Positions 1 to 6,059 of a DNA stretch of 9,452 nucleotides are shown here, piece after piece. Origin of the DNA: an uncultured Oscillospiraceae bacterium (lineage in GTDB: Bacteria; Bacillota; Clostridia; Oscillospirales; Acutalibacteraceae). The notes below the pieces were generated by a model. It made no database searches. It was given only the letters and a program-made list of their open reading frames with translations, and was not told the origin of the DNA. The translations under genes were made by a program, and so were the position numbers. Numbering within the stretch: the first letter of the stretch is position 1; each line of letters starts with the position of its first letter. The stretch lies in contig USIA01000063.1 of assembly GCA_900554535.1 (NCBI GenBank), positions 1 to 9,452 of the forward strand, read 5' to 3'.

Positions 1-51
1 AAAAGGAACCAGAGCAACAAGACGTTTTGAATCAAGTGCCATATGAACTAG

Positions 52-328
52 GGGGAACTGGTTCCCTTTTTAGATTGCTGCTGCCCGTGAAGCAGGGGAA
101 CTGGTTCCCTTTTTAGATTGCTGCTGCCCGTGAAGCAGGGGAACTGGTTCCCCTTTTGGACTGCTGCCGCCTGTGGAGCAGGGGGAACTGGTTCCCCTTT
201 TGGACTGCTGCCGCCCGTAGAGCAGGGGAAACTGGTTCCCCTTTGAGGTTGGTGCCGCCCGTGGAGCAAGGGGAACTGGTTCCTCTTTGTGGTTGCTTTC
301 GTTTGTTGAGCGGGGGAACTGGTTCCCC
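52..328. repeat. Tandem array of seven 43-45 bp palindrome-bearing repeats
   Basis: Seven copies of the core GGGGAACTGGTTCCCC start at 52, 95, 138, 182, 225, 270 and 313. Each is a dyad with arms GGGGAAC and GTTCCCC around a TG centre. Copies 1 and 2 have lost the last C, copy 5 has one extra A, and copy 6 reads TTCCTC. The intervening 27-29 bp are related to one another, with a GATTGCTGCTGCCCGTG-like motif. They are almost identical between copies 1 to 3 and decay to the right, so this is a minisatellite and not a CRISPR. The period is close to four helical turns, so the dyads would lie on about the same DNA face. On the plus strand each core followed by T3-T5 also resembles a very small terminator hairpin. 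The function is unknown. Confidence 0.9.
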
Positions 329-432
329 TTTTGGGGCACTACTATAATATGCTGTCAAGCCTACTAAGAAAGATCATGTGCTTATTTGTACTTCAAAAAA
401 TAAAATTTGTATTACATTTTTTCGCAAACGTA

Positions 433-461
433 TTGACAATAAACACAAGCGAGCATATAAT
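433..461 (+). promoter_or_regulatory. Consensus sigma-A promoter
   Basis: TTGACA (433-438) and TATAAT (456-461) are separated by exactly 17 bp, a full consensus match in an AT-rich setting. Transcription would begin near 468 and run into the ten-codon leader ORF at 505 and then the toxin-antitoxin genes. The stretch 341-432 before it holds no other feature I can support. Confidence 0.85.
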
Positions 462-504
462 TGAATTAAACAAAAGCACACGTGAAATTAAAGGGGAGAT
501 TAAA

Positions 505-537
505 ATGGGCTATTCCCTGTCCAAACGGCATTTTTAG
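505..537 (+). CDS. Candidate leader peptide, 10 residues
   Basis: ATG at 505 opens a ten-codon frame (MGYSLSKRHF, TAG stop). It lies about 40 bp downstream of the expected transcription start and has a strong AAGGGGAGA ribosome binding site at 491-499, five bases before the start codon. A longer frame in the same register begins at 331, but that start lies upstream of the promoter and has no ribosome site, so the short start is preferred. The peptide is basic and has no recognised family. Its first codons form part of the 5' arm of a possible terminator ending in T6 at 618-623, the usual layout of ribosome-controlled attenuation. Its existence as a translated peptide is inferred only from the signals around it. 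Confidence 0.45.
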   Translation: MGYSLSKRHF

Positions 538-623
538 TGCTTATAACTAGCTTTGCTTAAAATATTTATACAGAAGATAGTCATGCGTCTTAAGTAATTG
601 AGTATTTACAGGGTGCCTTTTTT
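507..623 (+). promoter_or_regulatory. Possible transcription attenuator in the leader RNA
   Basis: CCCTGT (515-520) pairs with ACAGGG (608-613). After a small internal loop, GGGC (507-510) pairs with GCCT (615-618) with one G-U pair, and T6 follows at 618-623. The stem encloses about 87 nt. Its 5' arm lies inside the ten-codon leader ORF, so a ribosome stalled there would block terminator formation. The enclosed RNA could instead pair GGCA (527-530) with TGCC (614-617). This layout resembles leaders in front of Gram-positive antibiotic resistance genes. The stem is long-range and modest, so this stays tentative. A second weak promoter (TTTACA 605-610, CATAAT 629-634) overlaps the 3' arm and could drive the antitoxin directly. 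Confidence 0.35.
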
Positions 624-656
624 CAATTCATAATATCATAAAGGAGGTGTTTATGG

Positions 657-950
657 TTGGCAACAATTTCTTCAAGAGTAGACGATGCACTGAAAACGCA
701 GGCCGATATAGTTGCTGAAAATATTGGAATTTCTCTGAGCTCTGCTATTAATATTTTCCTAAAAAGATTCGTTGCAGAGGGAGGATTTCCTTTTGAGGTG
801 AAAGCTATTAATTATAATGTGAATTCCTTAACAGACCAAGAAATTCTTAAATTAGCTCAATTAGGCGTTCAGAAAGGTGAGTCCGTTCCTACCTTACCCG
901 CGTCACTTTATATGGACTCACAAACAGAAGCCCCTAAAATTACGAATTGA
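657..950 (+). CDS. RelB/DinJ-like antitoxin
   Basis: This 97-residue protein probably binds and neutralises the toxin encoded next to it and represses their shared promoter. The N-terminus (MATISSRVDDALKTQADIV) followed by IGISLSSAINIFLKRFV is typical of RelB/DinJ antitoxins. In that family the beta strand and two helices form a ribbon-helix-helix DNA-binding dimer, and the C-terminal tail (from about residue 45) wraps the toxin. The start is TTG at 657, nine bases after the ribosome site AAGGAGG (641-647). The ATG at 653 is in another frame and stops after 21 codons. Its TGA stop is 17 bp before the toxin start. The oddity is the partner: RelB/DinJ proteins normally pair with RelE/YafQ-type RNases, but here the neighbour is a zeta-type kinase. 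The family call is firm and the antitoxin role is inferred from position. Confidence 0.82.
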   Translation: MATISSRVDDALKTQADIVAENIGISLSSAINIFLKRFVAEGGFPFEVKAINYNVNSLTDQEILKLAQLGVQKGESVPTLPASLYMDSQTEAPKITN

Positions 951-967
951 AAAGAAAGGAGTACGCC

Positions 968-1576
968 ATGGCTAGTCTTCAACTGCTCGTTTTTGCCGGT
1001 CCCAACGGCTCCGGGAAATCAAGTATTACTACTTTTTTCCCCATCACAGGTAATTACATTAACGCTGATGTAATTCAAGCCTATTTACACTGCGACACCT
1101 TTACTGCCGCTAAGAAAGCGACTGCCACTCGAAATTATTGTATCGAACACAAGCAAAGCTTTACTTTCGAGACAGTACTTTCTTCTTATCATAGTGTAAA
1201 TACCATCCAAGAAGCCCAGCGCGCGGGATATGATATCACTATGCTGTATGTCCTCACGTGTGATCCTAAAATTAATGTCTCGCGCGTAAACGCTCGTGTC
1301 GCAGCCGGTGGACATTCTGTACCGGAAGACAAAATCATTTCCCGGTATACGAAATCACTTGGACTCCTCCCTGAGGTGATTCCACTATGTCGCCGTGTAC
1401 TGATTTTTGACAATAGCGATGACCGATCCAGCGGCGGTTCCCCAAACTTAATTGTCTCCATCAAAGATGGGCACGTGTCGATCACTCCAACTGCGTATTG
1501 GCCAAAAGAAAACATTCTTGCACTACTTCAAGGCAAATACACACCTTCAGAAAGTAAAAGTGATTTCAAAGGTTAA
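968..1576 (+). CDS. Zeta-toxin-family kinase
   Basis: This 202-residue P-loop protein is of the zeta/PezT family. Characterised members phosphorylate UDP-N-acetylglucosamine or related UDP-sugars with ATP, blocking cell wall synthesis. Visible landmarks are Walker A GPNGSGKSS (11-19), NADVI with the likely catalytic Asp34, FTFETVLSS with Glu68, and the substrate/ATP-contact region RVAAGGHSVPEDKIISRYTKSL, which is cut here into RVAAGGHSVPED and KIISRYTKSL. The length fits compact chromosomal zeta proteins. The ATG at 968 is chosen because AAAGGAG (956-961) is well spaced; an in-frame TTG at 947 overlaps the antitoxin stop and would add seven residues. The gene follows the RelB-like gene in one operon and ends in a terminator. 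A small-molecule kinase without toxin activity is possible, since the classic epsilon antitoxin is absent. Confidence 0.83.
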   Translation: MASLQLLVFAGPNGSGKSSITTFFPITGNYINADVIQAYLHCDTFTAAKKATATRNYCIEHKQSFTFETVLSSYHSVNTIQEAQRAGYDITMLYVLTCDPKINVSRVNARVAAGGHSVPEDKIISRYTKSLGLLPEVIPLCRRVLIFDNSDDRSSGGSPNLIVSIKDGHVSITPTAYWPKENILALLQGKYTPSESKSDFKG

Positions 1577-1620
1577 GGGCAGCTACAAAGCGAAAGGTTT
1601 TGAAGCTGCCCTCATTTTTA
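1577..1620 (+). terminator. Terminator of the RelB-like/zeta operon
   Basis: GGGCAGCT (1577-1584) pairs perfectly with AGCTGCCC (1604-1611) around a 19-nt loop, followed by TCATTTTTA. It begins immediately after the toxin stop codon (1574-1576). Confidence 0.8.
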
Positions 1621-1650
1621 CTTCTCTTTGCAGATCACAAAAATGTGCAG

Positions 1651-1681
1651 AAAAAAGCCCTTCGGCACTGGGCCGAGGGGC
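1651..1681 (-). terminator. Intrinsic terminator for the integrase transcript
   Basis: Read on the minus strand, GCCCCTCGGC and GCCGAAGGGC form a ten-pair stem (one G-U) with a five-base loop (1657-1681), followed directly by six U (A6 at 1651-1656 on plus). It lies about 220 bp downstream of the integrase stop and converges with the toxin terminator. Confidence 0.85.
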
Positions 1682-1901
1682 GGAAGGGGCAGAAATAAAA
1701 GGTCCTGTTTTTGCAAATACAATCGTTGCCGTATTTTAAAATGAGCGTATATCGAAAATAATGTATTGTCAAGCCGGTCGAGGAAAAAATCCGCCCCATA
1801 AAAGGGGGAACTGGTTCCCCTTGCTCCAGTGCGCGCGTATAAAAAAGGTCGTCGTACCAGCGATGTTATACCACTGGACGATAACCTCGTGTCACCACAT
1901 A
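1682..1901. other. Intergenic region between terminator and integrase stop
   Basis: No gene is supported here. It contains one solitary palindrome copy (1805-1820). It also holds an imperfect stem-loop: TCGTACCAG at 1852-1860 pairs with CTGGACGA at 1874-1881, one base bulged. The position just 3' of the integrase gene is where an attachment site or arm-type integrase site could lie, but no duplicated core was found in the window. Confidence 0.3.
1805..1820. repeat. Solitary copy of the GGGGAACTGGTTCCCC palindrome
   Basis: This is an exact match to the 16-bp core of the left-end tandem array, without any of the array's intervening sequence. It lies between the integrase gene and its terminator. 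The isolated copy shows that the palindrome itself, not the whole 44-bp unit, is the dispersed element. Confidence 0.9.
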
Positions 1902-2777
1902 TTATTTTTTATATCGGAGTGTTTCTGCTGCGCGCATTTGCTCATGCAGAAATGCTGTATCTGGCTGGACATACCGTTGCATTGTAAAAGCTACGTCTTT
2001 ATGCCCAAGAATCAACGATAAAGCTTTGACCTCCATATTATCTTCTACCGCGCGCGTCGCGAATGTATGACGATAAATGTGATTCGTAATACCCGAAATA
2101 CCTGTTTTTTTCCGCAAGCGTTCGTACAGCCTGTGCAAGTTTGTAAAATTGACGGGATTACCTGCTTTGTTATGAAATATGTAAGGATCTGATGTGTGTG
2201 GTTCTACCAGCAGAATACGCAACGCACAATGTGTCAAAGGTACCACGCGGATTCCTGCTGCTGTTTTGCTTTTCCGGACATAGATTTCCTCACGGGCCTG
2301 ATTGAAGTCTGACCATTTGAGATTCACCAGTTCACATCGACGCAATCCCGTTTCCAGTAGGAAAATGGCGACATGGCCAAGATAGACGTGTGAAGCAGCC
2401 TCGATCACAGCTTCTTCCTGCACACGTGTAAGTGCGAGCACATTGCCTTTGCGGGCATTTTTCGGAATTTCGAGCCTGCGAATGGGACTTTGGCGGATAA
2501 GCCCATTGGATGCAGCCTTATCAAAAGCTTGATTAAAGACGACCCGGATAACATTAAGTTGAGAATATGAGTACGTAGGAGCGAGATCTCTAAGCAGATT
2601 CTGTGCATAGAGCTCTGTCATTTCATCCAGATACATTGTCTTTAGCTCTGGGTGCGTCCGCACCATGAGCATTGTTGCATTCAGATAGCTTTTATATGTT
2701 TTGGGCGCTTTGTAGTCCTGTACATACGTGTCTAGCCATGTTTTTATCCATTCGTATACGTTTGTTTTTTTCTGCAT
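1902..2777 (-). CDS. Tyrosine recombinase / phage-type integrase
   Basis: This 291-residue site-specific recombinase would cut and rejoin DNA through a phosphotyrosine, for integration/excision of an element or resolution of dimers. The N-terminal 100 residues (VYEWIKTWLDTYVQDYKAPK onward) resemble the helical core-binding domain. The catalytic domain shows all expected residues: Arg in TGLRRCELVNLKW, Lys in VRKSKTAAG, the HIYR box in NHIYRHTFATR, His in LGHKD, and the nucleophile in FTMQRY. There is no arm-binding N-terminal extension, so it is nearer to XerC/D-like and short phage integrases than to Tn916 Int. The start ATG (2777) follows AAGGAGG by eight bases. No excisionase-like gene lies beside it. 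The upstream 250 bp (2778-3030) has no convincing promoter but carries a strong palindrome at 2951-2980. Confidence 0.93.
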   Translation of the reverse strand: MQKKTNVYEWIKTWLDTYVQDYKAPKTYKSYLNATMLMVRTHPELKTMYLDEMTELYAQNLLRDLAPTYSYSQLNVIRVVFNQAFDKAASNGLIRQSPIRRLEIPKNARKGNVLALTRVQEEAVIEAASHVYLGHVAIFLLETGLRRCELVNLKWSDFNQAREEIYVRKSKTAAGIRVVPLTHCALRILLVEPHTSDPYIFHNKAGNPVNFTNLHRLYERLRKKTGISGITNHIYRHTFATRAVEDNMEVKALSLILGHKDVAFTMQRYVQPDTAFLHEQMRAAETLRYKK

Positions 2778-2950
2778 CTTGCAGTCCTCCTTAAAATTAT
2801 AGGTCTCATTAAGGATAGAACTGTATTCAATAGGCCATTACAGCATGTTAAGACAAATGACTGAAAGTTTAATCTTTATCAAAGAAAATTTCCCGGAAAA
2901 TTCTAAAACCCATGATGAGAAAAATTCACGGCAAATATGTGTATGCTCAA

Positions 2951-2980
2951 CCTCAAAGGGGAACCAGTTCCCCTTTGAGG
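2951..2980. repeat. Extended copy of the dispersed palindrome, 14-bp arms
   Basis: CCTCAAAGGGGAAC (2951-2964) and GTTCCCCTTTGAGG (2967-2980) are perfect inverted arms around CA. The centre is the 16-bp core of the left array in the opposite orientation. The flank CCCTTTGAGGT also matches unit 5 of the array (239-249). It lies between the integrase and the resolvase remnant and would form a strong hairpin in either transcript, so it may act as a two-way terminator. Confidence 0.9.
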
Positions 2981-3030
2981 TGCTACACGCAGAATGGCCG
3001 GCGTTAAGACATCCCTAGTCGCTTTTTTGC

Positions 3031-3615
3031 TCACCTGTCTTCTTTCTGTCTCTGCGCCCTTCGCGCGCGGACCAATGTAGAGACGCTGATACCGGTGATG
3101 TTGGCGACCTGCCGGTAGGAGTAGCCGTTATCGAGCAACGCCATCGCGTGGTCCATCTGTACGGGGCGGTATTTCTTTGGCCGACCCTCGCGGAATCCCG
3201 GTTTCTGGCGCGCGAGGGCTTTGCCTTCGGCGGTCCGTTCCGCGATCAGGTCGCGCTCAAATTCGGCAAAGCAAAGCATTACGTTGCGGATGAGCTTGCC
3301 CGTCGGCGTGTCGTCCATCTTGCCAAGGTTTAGGATATGGATCGCGACGCCGCGCGAGAGCAGGTCCTCAAACAATGCGGCACCGTTTTGGCCGGACCGG
3401 GCAATCCGGTCGAGTTTCGTGACCGTCAGCGTGTCACCGGGACCAATGACCGCGAGCAGCGTGGTCAGCTCCGGCCGATCAGCGCAGGCGCCCGTCATGA
3501 CGTCCGTGTAGATCTTTTCGGCACCTGCCGCCTTGAGCGCAGCCGTCTAAGCTTCAAGACTGTTTCCTTCTTTAGCTTGTCCTTTTGTGGACACACGCGC
3601 GTACCCATAAATCAT
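3031..3615 (-). pseudogene. Serine recombinase (resolvase/invertase), nonsense mutation
   Basis: The intact frame would be a 194-residue small serine recombinase of the resolvase/invertase family. It starts at ATG 3615 with GGAGG ten bases upstream. The N-terminus MIYGYARVSTKGQ carries the catalytic Ser9. Codon 23 is TAG (3549-3547) where the family normally has Gln in SLEAQ, so CAG to TAG is the likely change. The rest is clean: KLDRIARSG, then GKLIRNVMLCFAEFERDLIAERT, then a GRPKKY hinge and C-terminal helix-turn-helix (YSYRQVANITGISVSTLVRA). A restart at Met40 (3498) would lack Ser9 and be inactive. The gene is clearly more GC-rich than its flanks, suggesting separate transfer. A 28-bp dyad lies 27 bp upstream. 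The family call is firm; loss of function follows unless TAG is suppressed. Confidence 0.9.
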
Positions 3616-3642
3616 CTTTTTATCGCCTCCGTATAGCGAAGT

Positions 3643-3670
3643 GTATTCAAAACTCTTGAGTTTTGAATAC
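3643..3670. repeat. 28-bp perfect dyad, possible serine-recombinase crossover site
   Basis: Arms of 13 bp (GTATTCAAAACTC and GAGTTTTGAATAC) flank a central TT. The size, two-base centre and A/T-rich arms match crossover sites of small serine recombinases (28-bp res site I, 26-bp hix sites). The half-site TATTCAAAACTC loosely resembles the hix half-site as I recall it. It lies just upstream of the recombinase remnant, where such sites or autoregulatory operators usually sit. No second copy was seen in the window. A transcriptional operator or terminator hairpin is the alternative. Confidence 0.5.
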
Positions 3671-3687
3671 AAAAACAGGAACCAGTA

Positions 3688-3742
3688 AAAATGCGGCTTC
3701 CGCCATGGTCAAAACTTATGGTCAAAAAATAAGGCGCATTTT
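3688..3742. repeat. Small inverted and direct repeats upstream of mntA/hepT
   Basis: AAAATGCG (3688-3695) and CGCATTTT (3735-3742) are inverted. Between them lies the direct repeat ATGGTCAAAA (3705-3714 and 3719-3728) and the short hairpin GCGG-CTT-CCGC. Together with 3643-3670 this could form an array of recombinase sub-sites or an operator region. The assignment is weak. Confidence 0.3.
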
Positions 3743-3780
3743 GCCTGCAATCATCTATTTCTTCCTGTTTGATTGCGTGC

Positions 3781-3847
3781 TGCGATAAATTATCGCAATT
3801 GCAATTTTTCTGAAAGCATCGTATGACAGTCGAGAGTATGATATAAT
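3781..3847 (+). promoter_or_regulatory. Promoter and possible operator of the mntA-hepT operon
   Basis: TGATATAAT (3839-3847) is an extended -10 element 42 bp before the mntA start. No good -35 is visible at 17 bp (TCGTAT), which fits an extended -10 promoter. Upstream, TGCGATAA-A-TTATCGCA (3781-3797) is a perfect dyad overlapping the palindrome GCAATTGC (3795-3802), a plausible binding site for autoregulation. Confidence 0.55.
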
Positions 3848-3889
3848 ATAGATAAAACCCAAAACAGAAAGGCAAAAGGTGAAAATAAA

Positions 3890-4183
3890 ATGTTGCAAAC
3901 GATTTCTGAGGCAAAGAAGGTATTAACGCCTATATTTGATTTATACGGTATTACACGTGCGATTTTGTTTGGCTCCGTTGCAAAAGGGAAAGCAACCTCA
4001 AAAAGCGATTTAGATTTGCTGGTGGACAGTAAGTTGCATGGCTTAAAGTTTGTGGGTTTCATTGAAGCCATACGTAATGCTGCTGGGATGCCGGTAGATG
4101 TATTGGATGTGTCACATATCGATCAAGGGTCCTTGATCGAAAATGAGATCAAATCTAGTGGGGTAACAATCTATGAAAAATGA
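3890..4183 (+). CDS. mntA: MntA-type nucleotidyltransferase antitoxin
   Basis: This 97-residue minimal nucleotidyltransferase is predicted to neutralise the HEPN toxin of the next gene; characterised MntA proteins do so by adding AMP to a tyrosine of HepT. The hallmark GSx10DxD is complete: Gly28-Ser29 in ILFGSVAKGKATSKSDLDLLVD with Asp40 and Asp42 as metal ligands, and a likely third acidic residue at Asp70 in MPVDVLDV. The length fits the family. The start ATG follows AAAGGTGA by seven bases. Its last 11 bases overlap the hepT start, indicating coupled translation. The pair makes a type VII-like toxin-antitoxin module that may also defend against phage. The family is firm and the activity is inferred. 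Confidence 0.92.
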   Translation: MLQTISEAKKVLTPIFDLYGITRAILFGSVAKGKATSKSDLDLLVDSKLHGLKFVGFIEAIRNAAGMPVDVLDVSHIDQGSLIENEIKSSGVTIYEK

Positions 4184-4505
4184 GATTGTTCTCCAAAAGA
4201 TGCAGGGCTACGTAGCAAAAGTCTTAAATTACTGCAATGGCTATACGTATGAAACATTTTCTGAGGACAGCAAATTAGTGGAAGCCTGCGTGTTTAATCT
4301 TAGTCAGCTCGGAGAAGTATCTCATCTTGCTGACGAGGCGTTTACTTCAGCACATCCGGAAGTTCCTTGGCACGAAATGTACGGTTTGCGTAATCGTATT
4401 GTCCACGATTATGAGGGAGTGAACTTAAAACTCGTATGGGAAATCATCAGCGAAGATTTACCAGCACTTCTCCATATTTTACGGAATCTTAATCCGAAGC
4501 AGTAA
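4173..4505 (+). CDS. hepT: HepT-type HEPN ribonuclease toxin
   Basis: This 110-residue all-alpha HEPN protein is expected to act as a dimeric RNase toxin when not modified by its MntA partner. The defining motif Rx4HxY is intact: Arg73, His78 and Tyr80 in GLRNRIVHDYEGV. Arg and His form the RNase site and the Tyr is the residue AMPylated in characterised pairs. The middle portion (FNLSQLGEVSHLADEAF, then HPEVPWHEMYG) is typical of the DUF86/HepT family. The start ATG lies inside the antitoxin gene (11-bp overlap), so the two are made together. A stem-loop at 4513-4552 ends the operon. No lesion is visible, so this module looks functional. Confidence 0.92.
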   Translation: MKNEIVLQKMQGYVAKVLNYCNGYTYETFSEDSKLVEACVFNLSQLGEVSHLADEAFTSAHPEVPWHEMYGLRNRIVHDYEGVNLKLVWEIISEDLPALLHILRNLNPKQ

Positions 4506-4512
4506 TCTCTTT

Positions 4513-4552
4513 GCCCCGGGTGGGTGTGACAAAATTCACACCTATTCGGGGC
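4513..4552. terminator. Two-way stem-loop between convergent operons
   Basis: GCCCCG (4513-4518) pairs with CGGGGC (4547-4552) and GGTGTGA (4523-4529) pairs with TCACACC (4536-4542), separated by a 4x4 internal loop. It lies between the hepT stop (plus) and the small gene stop at 4542 (minus), whose stop codon it overlaps. No good U-tract follows on either strand, so termination may be weak or factor-assisted. Confidence 0.6.
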
Positions 4553-4781
4553 GCTTTGCGTCCACGAACCATCTGTCTTCCTCTTTCCAGAGGTAGCGTT
4601 CTTGACCGCGGATTTTGACTTTATATCGGATTCCTGCACCGCCCGCCTTGAGACTGGCGGCCGGGCGGACGTCCAGCACGCGGTCAATCTGCAATTTCAT
4701 TGCATCCGACCAGAGAATCCACAGGGGAGTGATGGCCCCCTCCGCGGAAGTCATCGAGATAACATCCACATAGCGTTTCAT
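4542..4781 (-). CDS. Conserved small protein encoded downstream of Y-family polymerase
   Basis: This 79-residue soluble protein has no signal peptide or membrane segment. I recognise the sequence type (MKRYVDVISMTSAEGAITPL at the start, then SLKAGGAGIRYKVKIRGQE and a WFVDAKRPE end) as one that accompanies UmuC/DinB-like polymerases in Clostridia, but no function is assigned. The alternating beta pattern of the second half suggests a small barrel-like fold; that is a guess. It starts 12 bp after the polymerase stop with AGGGGG as ribosome site, so it belongs to the same SOS-type operon. It ends in TAG within the terminator stem. An accessory factor for the polymerase is the simplest inference. 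Confidence 0.75.
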   Translation of the reverse strand: MKRYVDVISMTSAEGAITPLWILWSDAMKLQIDRVLDVRPAASLKAGGAGIRYKVKIRGQERYLWKEEDRWFVDAKRPE

Positions 4782-4793
4782 ACGACTGCCCCC

Positions 4794-6035
4794 TTATTTG
4801 AAGTATCCGACCGGATGAATGACGTGATCTTTTTTCGGATCTAAGTTGGAAAGTGTGCGATCAAGCAGCAGGGTGCCTGACACAACAGATTTTGACCCGA
4901 ACCGACGCTTGAGCCAATCCGTTGTCTTATCGAGACGCTCTTTGCGTACCCGCGCGCGCTCATCGGAAAAGAGGCTGATCTGCGTCGGCATGGTGTCTGG
5001 AGCGAGGTCGGAAATCGAAACACCAATGCTGCGAATCGGATGCGGCCATTGCCAGGCCGCCTTGAAAAGTTGCATGGCCGCATCAACAATATCGGCGGTC
5101 AGCGTTGTGTAACGCGGAAGTTTGTGCTGCCGCGTAATGCTGATCAAATTTGCATCCCGGACGGAAATGCTTACCACGCGGCCGCAAAGTCCCTGTTCGC
5201 GCAGGCGACGGCCAACACTGTCCGCTAAAACGAAAACCATGATCCGCACGTCGTCGTCGCATGTCAGATCACGTGGTGTGGTGGACGAATTGCCGATGCT
5301 TTTGACCGGGGAGACCGCCCCGTATTTTTCAACGGGGGAGAAGTCCATCCCGTTTGCGAACGTGCGCAGCACGATTCCCCATTTGCCAAGCCAGTATACT
5401 AATTCAGATTCACTCGTTTGTGCCAACGCGCCGATCGTGTCAATCCCAATGCGTTTCAATTTTCTTTCCGTCGCAGGCCCTACATATAGCAGATCTTCGA
5501 CGGGCAGAGGCCAGGCGATTTCTCGATAATTCTCTTTTCCTATCCGTGTGATGGCATCCGGCTTTCTGTAGTCCGAGCCAAGCTTTGCAAAAATCTTATT
5601 GTAGCTCACGCCGATTGAGACGGTGATTCCGAGCTCTTTTCTAATACGACGCCGGATTTCTTCGGCGATTTCCATGCCGGTTCCGCGTATGCCGGACCCC
5701 GTGACATCCAGCCAACATTCGTCGAGGCCAAAAGGCTCCACCTGGTCCGTATAGTCCAAGTATATTTTATGAGCCATCTTTGAAAAGCGCATGTACAAAT
5801 CGTAGTGCGGCGGGACGATCACCAAATCAGGACATTTTGCCTTTGCCTGCCAGAGCGCCTCGCCGGTCTGGACGTGATAGCGCTTTGCAAGCTGATTTTT
5901 GGCCAGAATAATCCCGTGCCGCTGCTCCACATCGCCGCCGACAGCGACCGGCTTTTTCCGGATTTCCGGATGATGCAGACATTCGACCGATGCGTAAAAA
6001 CTGTTGCAGTCCGAATGTAAGATCACACGCTCCAT
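4794..6035 (-). CDS. dinB: Y-family translesion DNA polymerase (DinB/UmuC-like)
   Basis: This 413-residue error-prone polymerase would bypass damaged template bases and cause mutation under SOS induction. Palm catalytic residues are present: Asp9 in HSDCNSFYASVE, and Asp105 and Glu106 in FGLDECWLDV. Tyr14 takes the steric-gate position. The helix-hairpin-helix region reads LLYVGPATERKLKRIGIDTIGALA, cut here as LLYVGPATERKL and KRIGIDTIGALA, and the little-finger domain follows. A beta-clamp binding peptide QISLF is at 352-356. The length agrees with Firmicute DinB/UvrX proteins, so it looks intact. ATG 6035 is chosen because homologues begin MERVILHSDCN and GGGTGGGA lies six bases upstream; a GTG at 6047 would add four residues. 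Its promoter carries a LexA box. It is found in both chromosomes and mobile elements. Confidence 0.93.
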   Translation of the reverse strand: MERVILHSDCNSFYASVECLHHPEIRKKPVAVGGDVEQRHGIILAKNQLAKRYHVQTGEALWQAKAKCPDLVIVPPHYDLYMRFSKMAHKIYLDYTDQVEPFGLDECWLDVTGSGIRGTGMEIAEEIRRRIRKELGITVSIGVSYNKIFAKLGSDYRKPDAITRIGKENYREIAWPLPVEDLLYVGPATERKLKRIGIDTIGALAQTSESELVYWLGKWGIVLRTFANGMDFSPVEKYGAVSPVKSIGNSSTTPRDLTCDDDVRIMVFVLADSVGRRLREQGLCGRVVSISVRDANLISITRQHKLPRYTTLTADIVDAAMQLFKAAWQWPHPIRSIGVSISDLAPDTMPTQISLFSDERARVRKERLDKTTDWLKRRFGSKSVVSGTLLLDRTLSNLDPKKDHVIHPVGYFK

Positions 6036-6059
6036 ATAGCATCCCACCCTTTTACGATT

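Noticed and set aside
52..328. CRISPR array
   Set aside because: The segments between the palindromes are near-identical to one another rather than unique spacers, and no cas gene lies nearby.
48..358. Minus-strand repeat proteins (Gly/Pro/Ser-rich frames of 73-89 codons)
   Set aside because: All three minus frames are open because the repeats lack stop codons, and the 43-45 bp period is not a multiple of three, so no frame shows a consistent protein repeat.
331..504. A 68-codon plus frame starting at 331 and ending with the leader ORF
   Set aside because: Its start lies upstream of the consensus promoter at 433-461 and lacks a ribosome site; only the last ten codons are supported.
2778..2800. 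TATAAT just before the integrase ribosome site as its promoter
   Set aside because: No acceptable -35 lies 16-18 bp upstream, and transcription would begin within the ribosome site, leaving no usable leader.
3547..3549. TAG read as glutamine (phage-style recoding)
   Set aside because: The gene at 4542-4781 ends naturally in TAG, and no suppressor tRNA is visible. A simple nonsense mutation is the better explanation.
3148..3636. Plus-strand frames of 61-99 codons opposite the resolvase remnant
   Set aside because: They are shadows of a GC-rich gene on the other strand, without family resemblance or ribosome sites.
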